DNA from: Kiritimatiellales bacterium
Lineage (GTDB): Bacteria > Verrucomicrobiota > Kiritimatiellia > Kiritimatiellales > Pontiellaceae
Length of the DNA stretch: 39,205 nt
Reading direction: 5' to 3'
NCBI GenBank assembly: GCA_021734595.1
Contig: JAIPIO010000003.1
Location: 1-39,205, forward strand
Made by a program: the position numbers and the translations under genes. How positions within the stretch are numbered: the first letter of the stretch is position 1; every line of letters starts with the position of its first letter. This document shows positions 10,640-18,970 of this stretch, piece after piece. A model generated the notes under the pieces. The model had not been told where the DNA came from. It saw only the letters and a program-made list of their open reading frames with translations, and did not search any database.

Positions 10640-11320
10640 ATGAATATCCTAGTCGTCGAAGACGAGAAAAAGCTGGCCCAATTTATTGGCAAAGGCCTCG
10701 AGGAACATGGGTTTGCCGTGACCATTGTTCATCATGGCGATGATGCCTATGCCTTGGCCTGCGTCGAACCGTTTGACCTGATCGTACTCGACATCATGTT
10801 GCCTGGCCGCGATGGACTCAGCATTCTCAGGAATCTCCGGGACCAAAAAAACACGGTTCCGGTGATCCTGGTTACCGCGCGTTCCGAGGCGACCGAGCGC
10901 GTGGAGGGATTGCGGCTGGGCGCGGACGACTATATTGCGAAACCGTTCTACATGGATGAACTGATCGCGCGGGTTCAGACCGTTCTGCGGCGAACCTCGG
11001 GAGAGCAACTCAATATCCTGCGTGCGGAAGACCTGAGTGTGAACCTGATGACACGGGAAGTCGCGCGCGACGGGAAACCGCTGACACTGGCTCCTCGGGA
11101 ATTTGCGCTGCTGGAATATCTTATCCGTTCCCCCGGCCGCGTCTTTACGCGCTCGCAGATACTCGAACACGTTTGGGGCTGCAGTTTCGATCCGGGCACC
11201 AACGTGGTGGATGTCTGCGTGCAGCGCTTGCGCTCCAAGATCGATGCGGGAAAATCCGAATCGTTTATCGGGGCGGTGCGAGGTGTTGGCTATCGATTCC
11301 GGAAAATGGAGATCGGCTGA
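10640..11320 (+). CDS. OmpR-family response regulator
   Basis: ATG 10640: MNILVVEDEKKLAQFIGKGLEEHGF...DLIVLDIMLPGRDG...LGADDYIAKPF; winged helix DVCVQRLRSKID...VRGVGYRF. Confidence 0.95.
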   Translation: MNILVVEDEKKLAQFIGKGLEEHGFAVTIVHHGDDAYALACVEPFDLIVLDIMLPGRDGLSILRNLRDQKNTVPVILVTARSEATERVEGLRLGADDYIAKPFYMDELIARVQTVLRRTSGEQLNILRAEDLSVNLMTREVARDGKPLTLAPREFALLEYLIRSPGRVFTRSQILEHVWGCSFDPGTNVVDVCVQRLRSKIDAGKSESFIGAVRGVGYRFRKMEIG

Positions 11321-12783
11321 TGCTGCGCTCCTTCCGTCTCAAAATTGCTTTTATGACGCTCTGCCTCTCGGGGCTGATGCTGTTGGCGTTTGGTTTCTTC
11401 GCCGTATCGGCCTTGAACCGGGTGGCCATCGAACGCATTGACCGCGAATTAATCGCGCTGGCCGACACCCAGGTCCGGAGAGAACAACCACGGGATCATT
11501 GGCACAGGTTCGATGCATCGTTCCGTTCCATGTACGGCATGGATGAATCCAAACAGTTCATTGTCAAAGCGACGCTGCATCAAGGCGAAGTATTACACAC
11601 CACAGCGGACTGGCCGGCGGGGCTCTCACAAAATGCCTTGCCTCTTCCGATCGACGCGGTTCCGTTCACTTCGCGCGAGAAAGCTTCGCCGGCCAGGCAA
11701 GAGGCATTCAACAGCAACCGAATACCCGCTCCTCGGGAAATGACGGTTCGCGGACCGGTTTTTGCAACCTTGATCGGGGCCGGCAACAGCTGGCGTGCCA
11801 TTACCATGGCCAACGAAGAGGTGTCGCTCAGTATCGCGATCAACCTAGCGGGACTCCATGTCGAAACCAGCCGGTTCAGAAACACGTTGTTCATTGGCGC
11901 TCCGCTGGGACTGCTGTTGCTGGCAACCGGCGGATGGCTGATCGGACACCTCGCGCTCCGCCCGATCGATCGAATAGCAAAGACCGCCGAGCAGATGACG
12001 GCGCAGCAGTTGGATGCACGGATACATGACAAAAATGCCGACAAGGAACTTCAACGGCTAATCGATGTGATCAACGGTATGCTGGAACGGCTGGATATGA
12101 GTTTTCATCAGGCCACCCGTTTCAGCGCGGATGCCGCCCACGAACTAAAAACACCACTTGCCATCCTGCAGGCCCAGCTTGAACGCTCGCTACAGCGGGC
12201 CGACGACGAAAGCCTCGAACAACGTGAATATGCCGAACAGTTGGATGAGGTGCAACGGCTCAAAATCATTCTACAAAAACTGCTACTGCTCTCCCGGGCC
12301 GATGCAGGGCAACTGCCGCTTAGCGCCGACGACCTCAATCTTGCAGAGCTGGCCCGCGGTGCCGCCACTGATATCGAGATTCTTGCTCCAGACAGAACCG
12401 TAACCGTTGATGCACCGACCGAACTGATGGCGCGCGGTGACGCTCATCTAATTAATCAGATCCTTGAAAACCTGATCTCTAACACGATCAAATTCGGAGA
12501 AGAAAACGGATGGATCACAATCAAAGTCACGGAACAGAAAGGGAGTGCCATCGTAACCGTCGCCAACAACGGCACCGCTATTCCAGAACAGGATCAGGAA
12601 AAAATCTTTGAACGCTTCTATCGCGGCGACCCCTCCCGCAGTCGCCAGACCGAAGGTGCGGGGCTGGGGTTGAGCCTGGCGCGCGAACTTGCCCGAGCGC
12701 ACGGCGGAGATATAACCCTGGAACAAAGCAATGGAAACCTGACCTGCTTTGCGCTGGCATTGCCCCGACATGGACGATCATGA
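11320..12783 (+). CDS. Sensor histidine kinase
   Basis: ATG 11320 overlaps regulator stop (ATGA); HAMP, H-box FSADAAHELKTPLAILQAQLE, N-box LENLISNTIKFG, G-box GAGLGLSLAR. Confidence 0.95.
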   Translation: MLRSFRLKIAFMTLCLSGLMLLAFGFFAVSALNRVAIERIDRELIALADTQVRREQPRDHWHRFDASFRSMYGMDESKQFIVKATLHQGEVLHTTADWPAGLSQNALPLPIDAVPFTSREKASPARQEAFNSNRIPAPREMTVRGPVFATLIGAGNSWRAITMANEEVSLSIAINLAGLHVETSRFRNTLFIGAPLGLLLLATGGWLIGHLALRPIDRIAKTAEQMTAQQLDARIHDKNADKELQRLIDVINGMLERLDMSFHQATRFSADAAHELKTPLAILQAQLERSLQRADDESLEQREYAEQLDEVQRLKIILQKLLLLSRADAGQLPLSADDLNLAELARGAATDIEILAPDRTVTVDAPTELMARGDAHLINQILENLISNTIKFGEENGWITIKVTEQKGSAIVTVANNGTAIPEQDQEKIFERFYRGDPSRSRQTEGAGLGLSLARELARAHGGDITLEQSNGNLTCFALALPRHGRS

Positions 12784-12858
12784 CGGTAGTTTGCAATGCC
12801 TACCAACCCAAATGCTTGGGGTTAGGCAAATTCTGTGTTTAGGGACGCAGGGGTTCAA

Positions 12859-13087
12859 CTACCGGATAAAATGGGTCCAGATTTTGGCCGCCGGTTCGGG
12901 GGCGGGAACCGCTTCTTTTCCGTGCTCGATCAGCTTCAGGAGCCAGGCCATGTTTTGATCCAGCACCTCCATGATCTGCTTGCCTTCATCATCCTGCTCC
13001 ATCTCCCCGGGCGCGAGGCCGTGGACCACATTCCAGTAGTTGGAAGCGGGCATGATCATTTCGGAATAGCTGATGAATTTATCCAGA
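12859..13087 (-). pseudogene. 3' fragment of a flavodoxin/NAD(P)H-dependent FMN reductase-like gene
   Basis: GLDKFISYSEMIMPASNYWNVVHGLAPGEMEQDDEGKQIMEVLDQNMAWLLKLIEHG, resembling C-termini of flavodoxin-family reductases; no N-terminus before the junction at about 13088. Confidence 0.6.
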
Positions 13088-13247
13088 CCGGTGATGTGGT
13101 TGTGCTGCGCGCTTCGGACAAATACGAACTTTTGGCGATCAAACCCCTCGGCGAGAAGAGTTATGCCACCGCGGCCATAGCCGATGATACGATCTATTTC
13201 AGGACTGTTTCACATTTGATTTCCGTCGGCGGAAAGTAATGCAGAAA
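13088..13247 (+). pseudogene. Duplicated 3' end of the PQQ-propeller gene
   Basis: Gapless near-identical copy of 3915..4074 (constant offset 9173) including stop and AATGCAGAAA downstream. Confidence 0.92.
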
Positions 13248-13284
13248 CCCTGAACCGGCGGTTGTTGCGCTAAAAGGCGAAACC

Positions 13285-13322
13285 TTTCCAACCTCCGGAA
13301 CATTTTTTTCAACCGTCGGAAC
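13285..13322. repeat. Two degenerate TTTCCA-N5-TGGAAA palindromes, centres 13293 and 13314 (21 bp apart)
   Basis: TTTCCAACCTCCGGAAC and TTTTCAACCGTCGGAAC. Confidence 0.6.
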
Positions 13323-13337
13323 CCGATGGTGCCAAAA

Positions 13338-13366
13338 TTGACATAATCTCCGCCTTCCACTAAAAC
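13338..13366 (+). promoter_or_regulatory. Promoter TTGACA-17-TAAAAC, 8 nt before ATG 13375
   Basis: TTGACA 13338-13343, TAAAAC 13361-13366; proximal palindrome centre 24 bp upstream of the -35. Confidence 0.65.
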
Positions 13367-13374
13367 TCTTCGTT

Positions 13375-13512
13375 ATGAAATCGTTCTTCAAAACGACTTC
13401 TCTGTGCGCGTACCCGAATTGCCTTAAAAGTGATTTACTATGGATCTATGAAGCTGTTCGTGGAGAGTTCGGATTGCCCGAACCGGGAATCAAGAGGTGG
13501 GAGTGTTTATGA
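13375..13512 (+). CDS. Short leader ORF (45 codons) overlapping the ankyrin gene start
   Basis: MKSFFKTTSLCAYPNCLKSDLLWIYEAVRGEFGLPEPGIKRWECL*; TGA 13510 overlaps ATG 13509. Paralogous to leader ORFs at 22490 and 34052. Confidence 0.5.
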   Translation: MKSFFKTTSLCAYPNCLKSDLLWIYEAVRGEFGLPEPGIKRWECL

Positions 13513-14306
13513 GAAATATTACGGTAGGTTTGGTCGCTCTTTTCCTTGTGACGGTTTGCCTGAATGCCTCTGCCGGGTTTTGGCGCGACTGGTATGGCGA
13601 CTGGCATGAGGGATACACCAAATTTCATGATGCCGCAAAAGTCGGAGATGTGGAAAAACTGGCATACTATCTCAAAAAAGGGACGGATATAAACCAGAAG
13701 AGCCGTTCGGCTCAATGCACTGCGTTGGGGTGCGCGGTCCGCTGGCGGCAATACAATGCCGCGAAGTTTCTTTTGGAGCAGGGTGCCAATCCGTCCATTC
13801 CGTTCCGGTTTGCCGGTGTGTACAGAACGCCCTTGCAGGTTGCTGCTGCGTCCGGACGCATGAGCTTTGTTCAGCTGCTTGTATCGCATGTGGACTCTCC
13901 GGATGAAGGAATGGATGTGCCTTATCCGCAGTGGTGCCGCAGTTCGGCATTCACATGGGCCTGTTCGCTAGGGCATTTGGATATTGCCCAATATTTATTG
14001 GGGCAGGGTGCCAATGTGAACATTCGAAACGGACACAATTCAGGAACGCCCCTTGTTGAATCGGTTAAAAAGTTGCGGATAGACAGTGTCCGGTTCCTGC
14101 TTGAAAACGGCGCGGATGTTGCGGTTACAGATAAGTCTCGCAATCTAACCCCGATGGGATGGTGCGAGGCGATACTGGATGCGAAATTCATCTCCGTTTC
14201 TGGAATTGTGCGTTTAGAAAAAAGGGGCAATCCCACTGAAAGCGAGCTTCGGGCGGGAACGAATGCCTGCCACGAAATCATGGCATTGCTGAAAGGGAAA
14301 AGGTGA
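13509..14306 (+). CDS. Secreted ankyrin-repeat protein
   Basis: Signal peptide MRNITVGLVALFLVTVCLNASA; ankyrin repeats such as TPLQVAAASGRMSFVQLLVSHV and TALGCAVRWRQYNAAKFLLEQGANPSIP. Confidence 0.88.
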   Translation: MRNITVGLVALFLVTVCLNASAGFWRDWYGDWHEGYTKFHDAAKVGDVEKLAYYLKKGTDINQKSRSAQCTALGCAVRWRQYNAAKFLLEQGANPSIPFRFAGVYRTPLQVAAASGRMSFVQLLVSHVDSPDEGMDVPYPQWCRSSAFTWACSLGHLDIAQYLLGQGANVNIRNGHNSGTPLVESVKKLRIDSVRFLLENGADVAVTDKSRNLTPMGWCEAILDAKFISVSGIVRLEKRGNPTESELRAGTNACHEIMALLKGKR

Positions 14307-14406
14307 GGGATAGAGTGAAGCAATCCCTGGTGCTGACCGTTGGTACATTCGGTCGCGTGCGACAGACGGAACCGACAACAGCTGACAATAATGGAAACGG
14401 GGCAAG

Positions 14407-15087
14407 ATGAAGAAATCATTTGTAATCTGGGCGTTTGTTGCGGGGGCGGTTGCCGCATTCGGGGAGGGGGCGACCTCGGCTGCCTTGGAGCGGATCAACG
14501 AATTCCTGAAGGACAATCCCGGGAACAGCAAAGCCTATCAGGCGCGCGGCGAGGAATATTTCCGATTAGGGAACTTCAAGGCGTCGGTCGCCGACTTCAA
14601 CCGGGTCATCGCGGCCAATCCGGCCTCGGAGCCCCATCACTGGCAGCGGGGGATCAGCTTCTTCTACGCAGGCCAATTCCAGGAAGGGGTCGATCAGTTC
14701 GAGAAACACCGGGCGGTGAACGGGAACGATGTCGAGAACTCGGTTTGGCATTACCTGTGTCTGGCCAAGGCCAAAGGGCACGAAGAGGCGAAGAAACAGT
14801 TCATCCCCACCGGTGGCGATAGCCGGGTTCCCATGATGGAAGTGCATGGCCTGTTCGCCGGCAAACTGACGCCGGAAGATGTCCTGGCCGCCGCAAAAAA
14901 GGAGAACAGTACCCGTGCGTACTTCTATGCGCACCTGTACCTTGGACTCTACTATCATATCCTGGACAGGCCGGATGAAGAGAAGATGCACATCCAGCTG
15001 GCCGTCACAGACTATTCCTTGCCCGGATATATGGGCGATGTGGCCCGTTCCCACGCGAGACTCCTTGGCGTACAGGCAAGGCAATAG
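14407..15087 (+). CDS. Secreted tetratricopeptide-repeat protein
   Basis: Signal peptide; NPGNSKAYQARGEEYFRLGNFKASVADFNRVIAANPASEPHHWQRGISFFYAGQFQEGVDQFEKH. Confidence 0.85.
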   Translation: MKKSFVIWAFVAGAVAAFGEGATSAALERINEFLKDNPGNSKAYQARGEEYFRLGNFKASVADFNRVIAANPASEPHHWQRGISFFYAGQFQEGVDQFEKHRAVNGNDVENSVWHYLCLAKAKGHEEAKKQFIPTGGDSRVPMMEVHGLFAGKLTPEDVLAAAKKENSTRAYFYAHLYLGLYYHILDRPDEEKMHIQLAVTDYSLPGYMGDVARSHARLLGVQARQ

Positions 15088-15141
15088 GGATAGGGCATTA
15101 GGCATCCGCCGTTGCGGCGGTCAGGGATTGACCACCCTACC

Positions 15142-15158
15142 TTTCCAGCCATTGGAAA
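15142..15158. repeat. Single TTTCCA-N5-TGGAAA palindrome
   Basis: TTTCCAGCCATTGGAAA. Confidence 0.65.
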
Positions 15159-15262
15159 ACAAAGGGCACTGCTCCAGTGAAAATGCCTACCTGTGCATTG
15201 ATAACCCGCCCGAGATCGAATACATTGTAGGCAAAGCAGGAAAACGACTTCCCGAGGTGAAT

Positions 15263-17308
15263 ATGAAAAGAGCGATTGTTTGCATTGCACTACTTGCGGC
15301 AGGATTTATCCATGCAGAGTCCTACACACCCGGAGTGCCGGACTGGTTTCTTGAAAACCGGGTGCAGGCCCACATGGAGCATGGCATTGACTGCTGGGAG
15401 ATTGCCCCCGCGATTCATCAGCGCATTGCCGGTGCCGGTTCGCAGGTGCTTACCCGGATCATTCTTAACCGGGACGAAGGCGCCTGGTACCCCAGCGCGG
15501 TGGGGGAGACCCACGAGCTGGCGCAGGACCGGGATATCCTGCAGTTCCTGGTGGATGATGTTCATGGCAACAACATGAAGTGCATCGGCTATTTCCGCCT
15601 GATGTCCGATGCCTGGGCGCAGACCAACCACTTCGACTGGGTCTGCCGCGACCACGAGGGCCAGCCGGTGAAGGAGCCGCGGGGTAAGAATGTTAAGAAT
15701 TTTATTGGGGTCATTTGTCTGAACTCCCCCTACCGGGACTACATCAAGACGCGGTTGATCGAACACGCGAAACGCGGTGTGGACATCATCTATTTCGATT
15801 CCTGGCACATGCCGCCGGTGTGTACCTGCGAGTACTGCAAAAAGGCGTTTGAAAAGAAAAAGGGGAAACCGTTCCCGCTTGAAGTCCAAGAAGGCGCCGA
15901 GGAAATTACGGAAATCATCGACGGTTTCGAGGATTATCCCGTGGGCAAACCGCCGTTGGGGAAACTGTCCGCATCTGCCGACACAGCGAATCAGCTGTAT
16001 GACCAGTTTGGCGATCCCATTCTGGGGGAAGGCATTTTCACGCCGGAATATCTCGAAGTAGCTGAATTCGTGGGCGAAACCCTGGTTGAAGTGTTTACCG
16101 ATTGGATACTGGCTTGCCGCAAGGTGAATCCCGACCTGCGCTTTGCCATCGGTTCATCCCTCTATCCCGGATTTGTATCCCAACCCCAGCTCACGGATGA
16201 TTTTCTGGCCTTGGCCGACACCTCCAAGACGGAATTCCACAAACCCTTCGGTGGAAATCCTGAACAGTATGCCAAGGATCTGATCGTGGCCGGCGGCTTT
16301 GCCGAGCCGGCCCTCGACCTGCAGTGCGCGGTGGGTTGGTCGCACGTCCGGGATTCCTCCGGTTTCCGGCCACCGCTCATGTGGATTCCCGCCATCCGTA
16401 TGGAGCAGGAGGCGCGCTATTCCAGCGCGGCGGCGGTCACCTACGGCTGCATCGCGTCCATGGCTTTTCACGGCAAGGCTTACAAGCGGGTTGGCGGAAA
16501 GCGGGTGACGGATATGCCGGAGGATGATGCCCCGCTTTTCACATCCTCGTATGAGATGGGGGAAAAGGTGTCGCCCCACCTCGCCCATGCCATCCCGTAC
16601 GGCTGGGCGGCCGTTCACATCAGCGATGCCGCGCGCAACCGCAGGCTCAACAGCCGGGAGATCATGTGGAAGGATATCTTCAGCCCGGTGCTGGGAACGG
16701 TCCGCGCCCTCAAAGAGGAGCATATTCCCTGGATCACGCTGAACGACAAATGCCTTGCGGAAGGAAAGCTCCCGGAGGAATTGAAGGTGCTGGTGTTGCC
16801 GTGGGCGGAGGAGCTCACCGACGCCCAAAAGAAAAACGTGGAAGCCTTGGCGGGAAAAGGGGTGGCCATCATCAAGCTCGACAGCAAGGCGGGGTGGCAT
16901 CTGGAAAGCATGTTGCCGAAACTCATGGACTCCTTCCTGAAGGATGTCAGGAAGCAGGCGGGATCCCCGCCGGTCCGGGTGCGCGGCCCCAAACACATGC
17001 ACGCGGTATACTACCGCAATCCAATGGACGGCACCTTTGTCGTCGCCTTGTGCAACGACTGGGGCTGGTTCCATTCGATACGGGCCAGGAAAGGAACGAG
17101 GCCCGAGGATGATCCGCGATTTTTCGGCAACGCGCCGGAAATTGCTCCCTGCACGAATGTGAGCATGGAGATTGATAAGGCATTCAAGAAATCCCCGGTT
17201 GTGATTGAGGCGTTTAGCGGTGCAACACTGACGGCCGCAAACCGAAAGGGTGTGGCAACGGTAACGGTGCCGGATTTCCAAATACAAAGCCTGGTGGTGG
17301 TAAAATGA
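15263..17308 (+). CDS. Secreted glycoside-hydrolase-like protein (TIM-barrel, possibly GHL6-type, with a beta-galactosidase trimerisation-like region)
   Basis: Probable start ATG 15263, signal peptide MKRAIVCIALLAAGFIHA; GVDIIYFDSWHMPPVCTCEYCKKAF resembles hypothetical glycosyl hydrolase families. Family assignment tentative. Confidence 0.6.
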   Translation: MKRAIVCIALLAAGFIHAESYTPGVPDWFLENRVQAHMEHGIDCWEIAPAIHQRIAGAGSQVLTRIILNRDEGAWYPSAVGETHELAQDRDILQFLVDDVHGNNMKCIGYFRLMSDAWAQTNHFDWVCRDHEGQPVKEPRGKNVKNFIGVICLNSPYRDYIKTRLIEHAKRGVDIIYFDSWHMPPVCTCEYCKKAFEKKKGKPFPLEVQEGAEEITEIIDGFEDYPVGKPPLGKLSASADTANQLYDQFGDPILGEGIFTPEYLEVAEFVGETLVEVFTDWILACRKVNPDLRFAIGSSLYPGFVSQPQLTDDFLALADTSKTEFHKPFGGNPEQYAKDLIVAGGFAEPALDLQCAVGWSHVRDSSGFRPPLMWIPAIRMEQEARYSSAAAVTYGCIASMAFHGKAYKRVGGKRVTDMPEDDAPLFTSSYEMGEKVSPHLAHAIPYGWAAVHISDAARNRRLNSREIMWKDIFSPVLGTVRALKEEHIPWITLNDKCLAEGKLPEELKVLVLPWAEELTDAQKKNVEALAGKGVAIIKLDSKAGWHLESMLPKLMDSFLKDVRKQAGSPPVRVRGPKHMHAVYYRNPMDGTFVVALCNDWGWFHSIRARKGTRPEDDPRFFGNAPEIAPCTNVSMEIDKAFKKSPVVIEAFSGATLTAANRKGVATVTVPDFQIQSLVVVK

Positions 17309-17889
17309 AAAAACTCATGATCTGTCTATTGCTGTCGATTGTGCAACATGCGGCGGCCGGTCCGTACAAGCTATCCACCTGCGAAAAAACCAGCATCACG
17401 GTTTCGGATGAACAGGCGGCATCGGGCAAGCAATCCTTGAAGTTCATCGACCATCCCGAGGCCAAGAAGAACGGTTACCCGCACCTTTGTTTGACGCCGG
17501 CTTTCATGGACAACAATACCGTCCAGTTTGCCTGCGACCTGCTGCTGGATGAAAAAGCGACTGTATCCATCCAGTTCCGCAAGACCCCCAGCGGCAAAGG
17601 GGTGCTGGGACCCCAGTTAAAAATTGCCGCCGGTAAAATCGCCTGCTCCGGGGAATCCCTCGGCAGCTACAGTCCGGGCGAATGGGTGCACCTTGAACTG
17701 GAGCTCCGGTTGGCCGACGGCAACTACACGGTATGGGCCAAATCTTCTCCCGACAGCAAAGCCCAACAAAAAAAAATGGCATTCAAGGATCCCGCATTCA
17801 GCAGCTGCACCTGGGTTGGAATCATCAGCAGCGGCAACACGGACTCGACATTCTATCTTGATAATCTTGTCCTGAAGCCGGTGGAGTAG
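17305..17889 (+). CDS. Secreted hypothetical protein, concanavalin/LamG-like beta-sandwich
   Basis: ATG overlaps upstream stop (ATGA); signal peptide MKKLMICLLLSIVQHAAA; C-terminal TFYLDNLVLKPVE typical of carbohydrate-binding-like modules. Confidence 0.6.
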   Translation: MKKLMICLLLSIVQHAAAGPYKLSTCEKTSITVSDEQAASGKQSLKFIDHPEAKKNGYPHLCLTPAFMDNNTVQFACDLLLDEKATVSIQFRKTPSGKGVLGPQLKIAAGKIACSGESLGSYSPGEWVHLELELRLADGNYTVWAKSSPDSKAQQKKMAFKDPAFSSCTWVGIISSGNTDSTFYLDNLVLKPVE

Positions 17890-17959
17890 CAATAGCGCCG
17901 CTGATCAGTAAGATCTGCAAAGATAGCCATGACTATTCCGTTGATTTGTCTGAACAGAC

Positions 17960-18083
17960 CAGGCAAAGGCCAAAGCAGGTCAGGCCGCTGACCAGCAGAA
18001 TGGCGAGGCCGAGGTTGATGTTTTTGTAGGCCAAAATGCATTGAGGGAGTAGGCAGGCACGGGGCCGGCGATGGCGGTCCCCC
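17960..18083 (-). pseudogene. Frameshifted 3' fragment of the sodium:solute symporter gene
   Basis: Near-identical to about 19024-19140; LAYKNINLGLAILLVSGLTCFGLC; one A missing in CCAAAATGCATTG vs CCAAAAATGCATTG splits the frame. Confidence 0.85.
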
Positions 18084-18320
18084 GCCAAACCCCTGGCCGG
18101 TGGAATCCTGCCCCGCCGGGCCACCCGTCCATTGCGCATTCTCCACACAACACCCGAGCCCTACGGGCAACCCCGTGGTTCCCCAGGCATGACCCGCCTT
18201 TGCCATAGGCTGCGGCATGGTTCACCTGCTCGCTGTGAAGGGGACATCGCGCCGCCGCATATGTTGTTCGCATTCTCCCTGCTGCATGCAGGGTTTCCTG
18301 CGTAGGCGGATGGGTGGCCG

Positions 18321-18341
18321 ATATATCATATAATGATATAT
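18321..18341. promoter_or_regulatory. PadR operator-like palindrome, copy 1
   Basis: ATATATCAT-ATA-ATGATATAT (perfect 9-3-9 palindrome) just 3' of padR. Confidence 0.55.
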
Positions 18342-18345
18342 CTCC

Positions 18346-18687
18346 CTATTTGCAGTTCGTGAGAAGGCGGTTGATGCCGGCGGAGAAGAGTTCCCATTTT
18401 TTGGCGCGGACCTTGAGTTCGGCAAGGCCGCGGGACGTAATCCAATAGGTATTGCGCACCCGTTTCTCGCAAACGGTTTCCTGCCGGCTTTTGAGCCAGC
18501 CTTTTTTCTCCATCTGCCGGAGCAGCGGATAGATCCGCCCCAGCGACGGATGAACCACCTCATGTGAGATATCGCCCAGCTCCTGCCGAATGAGGTAGCC
18601 GTGCATGGAGGCCCCGCCGTTCAGCAGCGCCAGAATGAGCATCTCGGTGTGCCCCTTTACCATTTCCCCTTCTACCGGCCGTTTCAT
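18346..18687 (-). CDS. PadR-family transcriptional regulator
   Basis: MVKGHTEMLILALLNGGASMHGYLIRQELGDISHEVVHPSLGRIYPLLRQMEKKGWLKS; RBS GGAAGGAG upstream. Confidence 0.9.
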   Translation of the reverse strand: MKRPVEGEMVKGHTEMLILALLNGGASMHGYLIRQELGDISHEVVHPSLGRIYPLLRQMEKKGWLKSRQETVCEKRVRNTYWITSRGLAELKVRAKKWELFSAGINRLLTNCK

Positions 18688-18821
18688 ACGCTCCTTCCTC
18701 TACTTGCAGGCTGGTCGCTCCGAAGGATCGCGAGTCTCCGACCTGCGGTGCGCACCGCCACCATTCAGGTGGTTCCACCTCCACCGAGACGGCAATTGGC
18801 ATCGCCTGAACATCTGCGATA

Positions 18822-18850
18822 CATATATCATTATATGATATATCTGCCAA
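18822..18850 (-). promoter_or_regulatory. padR promoter with operator copy 2 between -35 and -10
   Basis: Minus strand: TTGGCA (18850-18845), 17 bp, TATATG (18827-18822); ATATATCAT-TAT-ATGATATAT palindrome at 18823-18843 fills the spacer. Confidence 0.5.
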
Positions 18851-18866
18851 GACGGCCGTTGCGTGG

Positions 18867-18945
18867 TTTCCAATGTTTGGAAATGGGGCATTCTCTTTTT
18901 CCAGACCTTGGAAAAACGACGGATCATTTTTCCAATGTTTGGAAA
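18867..18945. repeat. Three TTTCCA-N5-TGGAAA palindromes, centres 18875, 18906, 18937 (31 bp spacing)
   Basis: TTTCCAATGTTTGGAAA, TTTCCAGACCTTGGAAA, TTTCCAATGTTTGGAAA. Confidence 0.85.
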
Positions 18946-18970
18946 TATCGGCGCGCTCGGCGCGTACGCC

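Noticed and set aside
16154-17287. 377-aa ORF antisense to glycosidase-like gene
   Set aside because: Shadow ORF with no recognisable family and no RBS.
18321-18843. Transposon terminal inverted repeats flanking padR
   Set aside because: The 21-bp sequences are themselves palindromes and one sits between -35 and -10; no transposase or target-site duplication seen.
18867-18945. CRISPR array from three regularly spaced 17-bp repeats
   Set aside because: Only three short palindromes with 14-bp gaps, repeats recur elsewhere singly, no cas genes; better explained as protein-binding sites.
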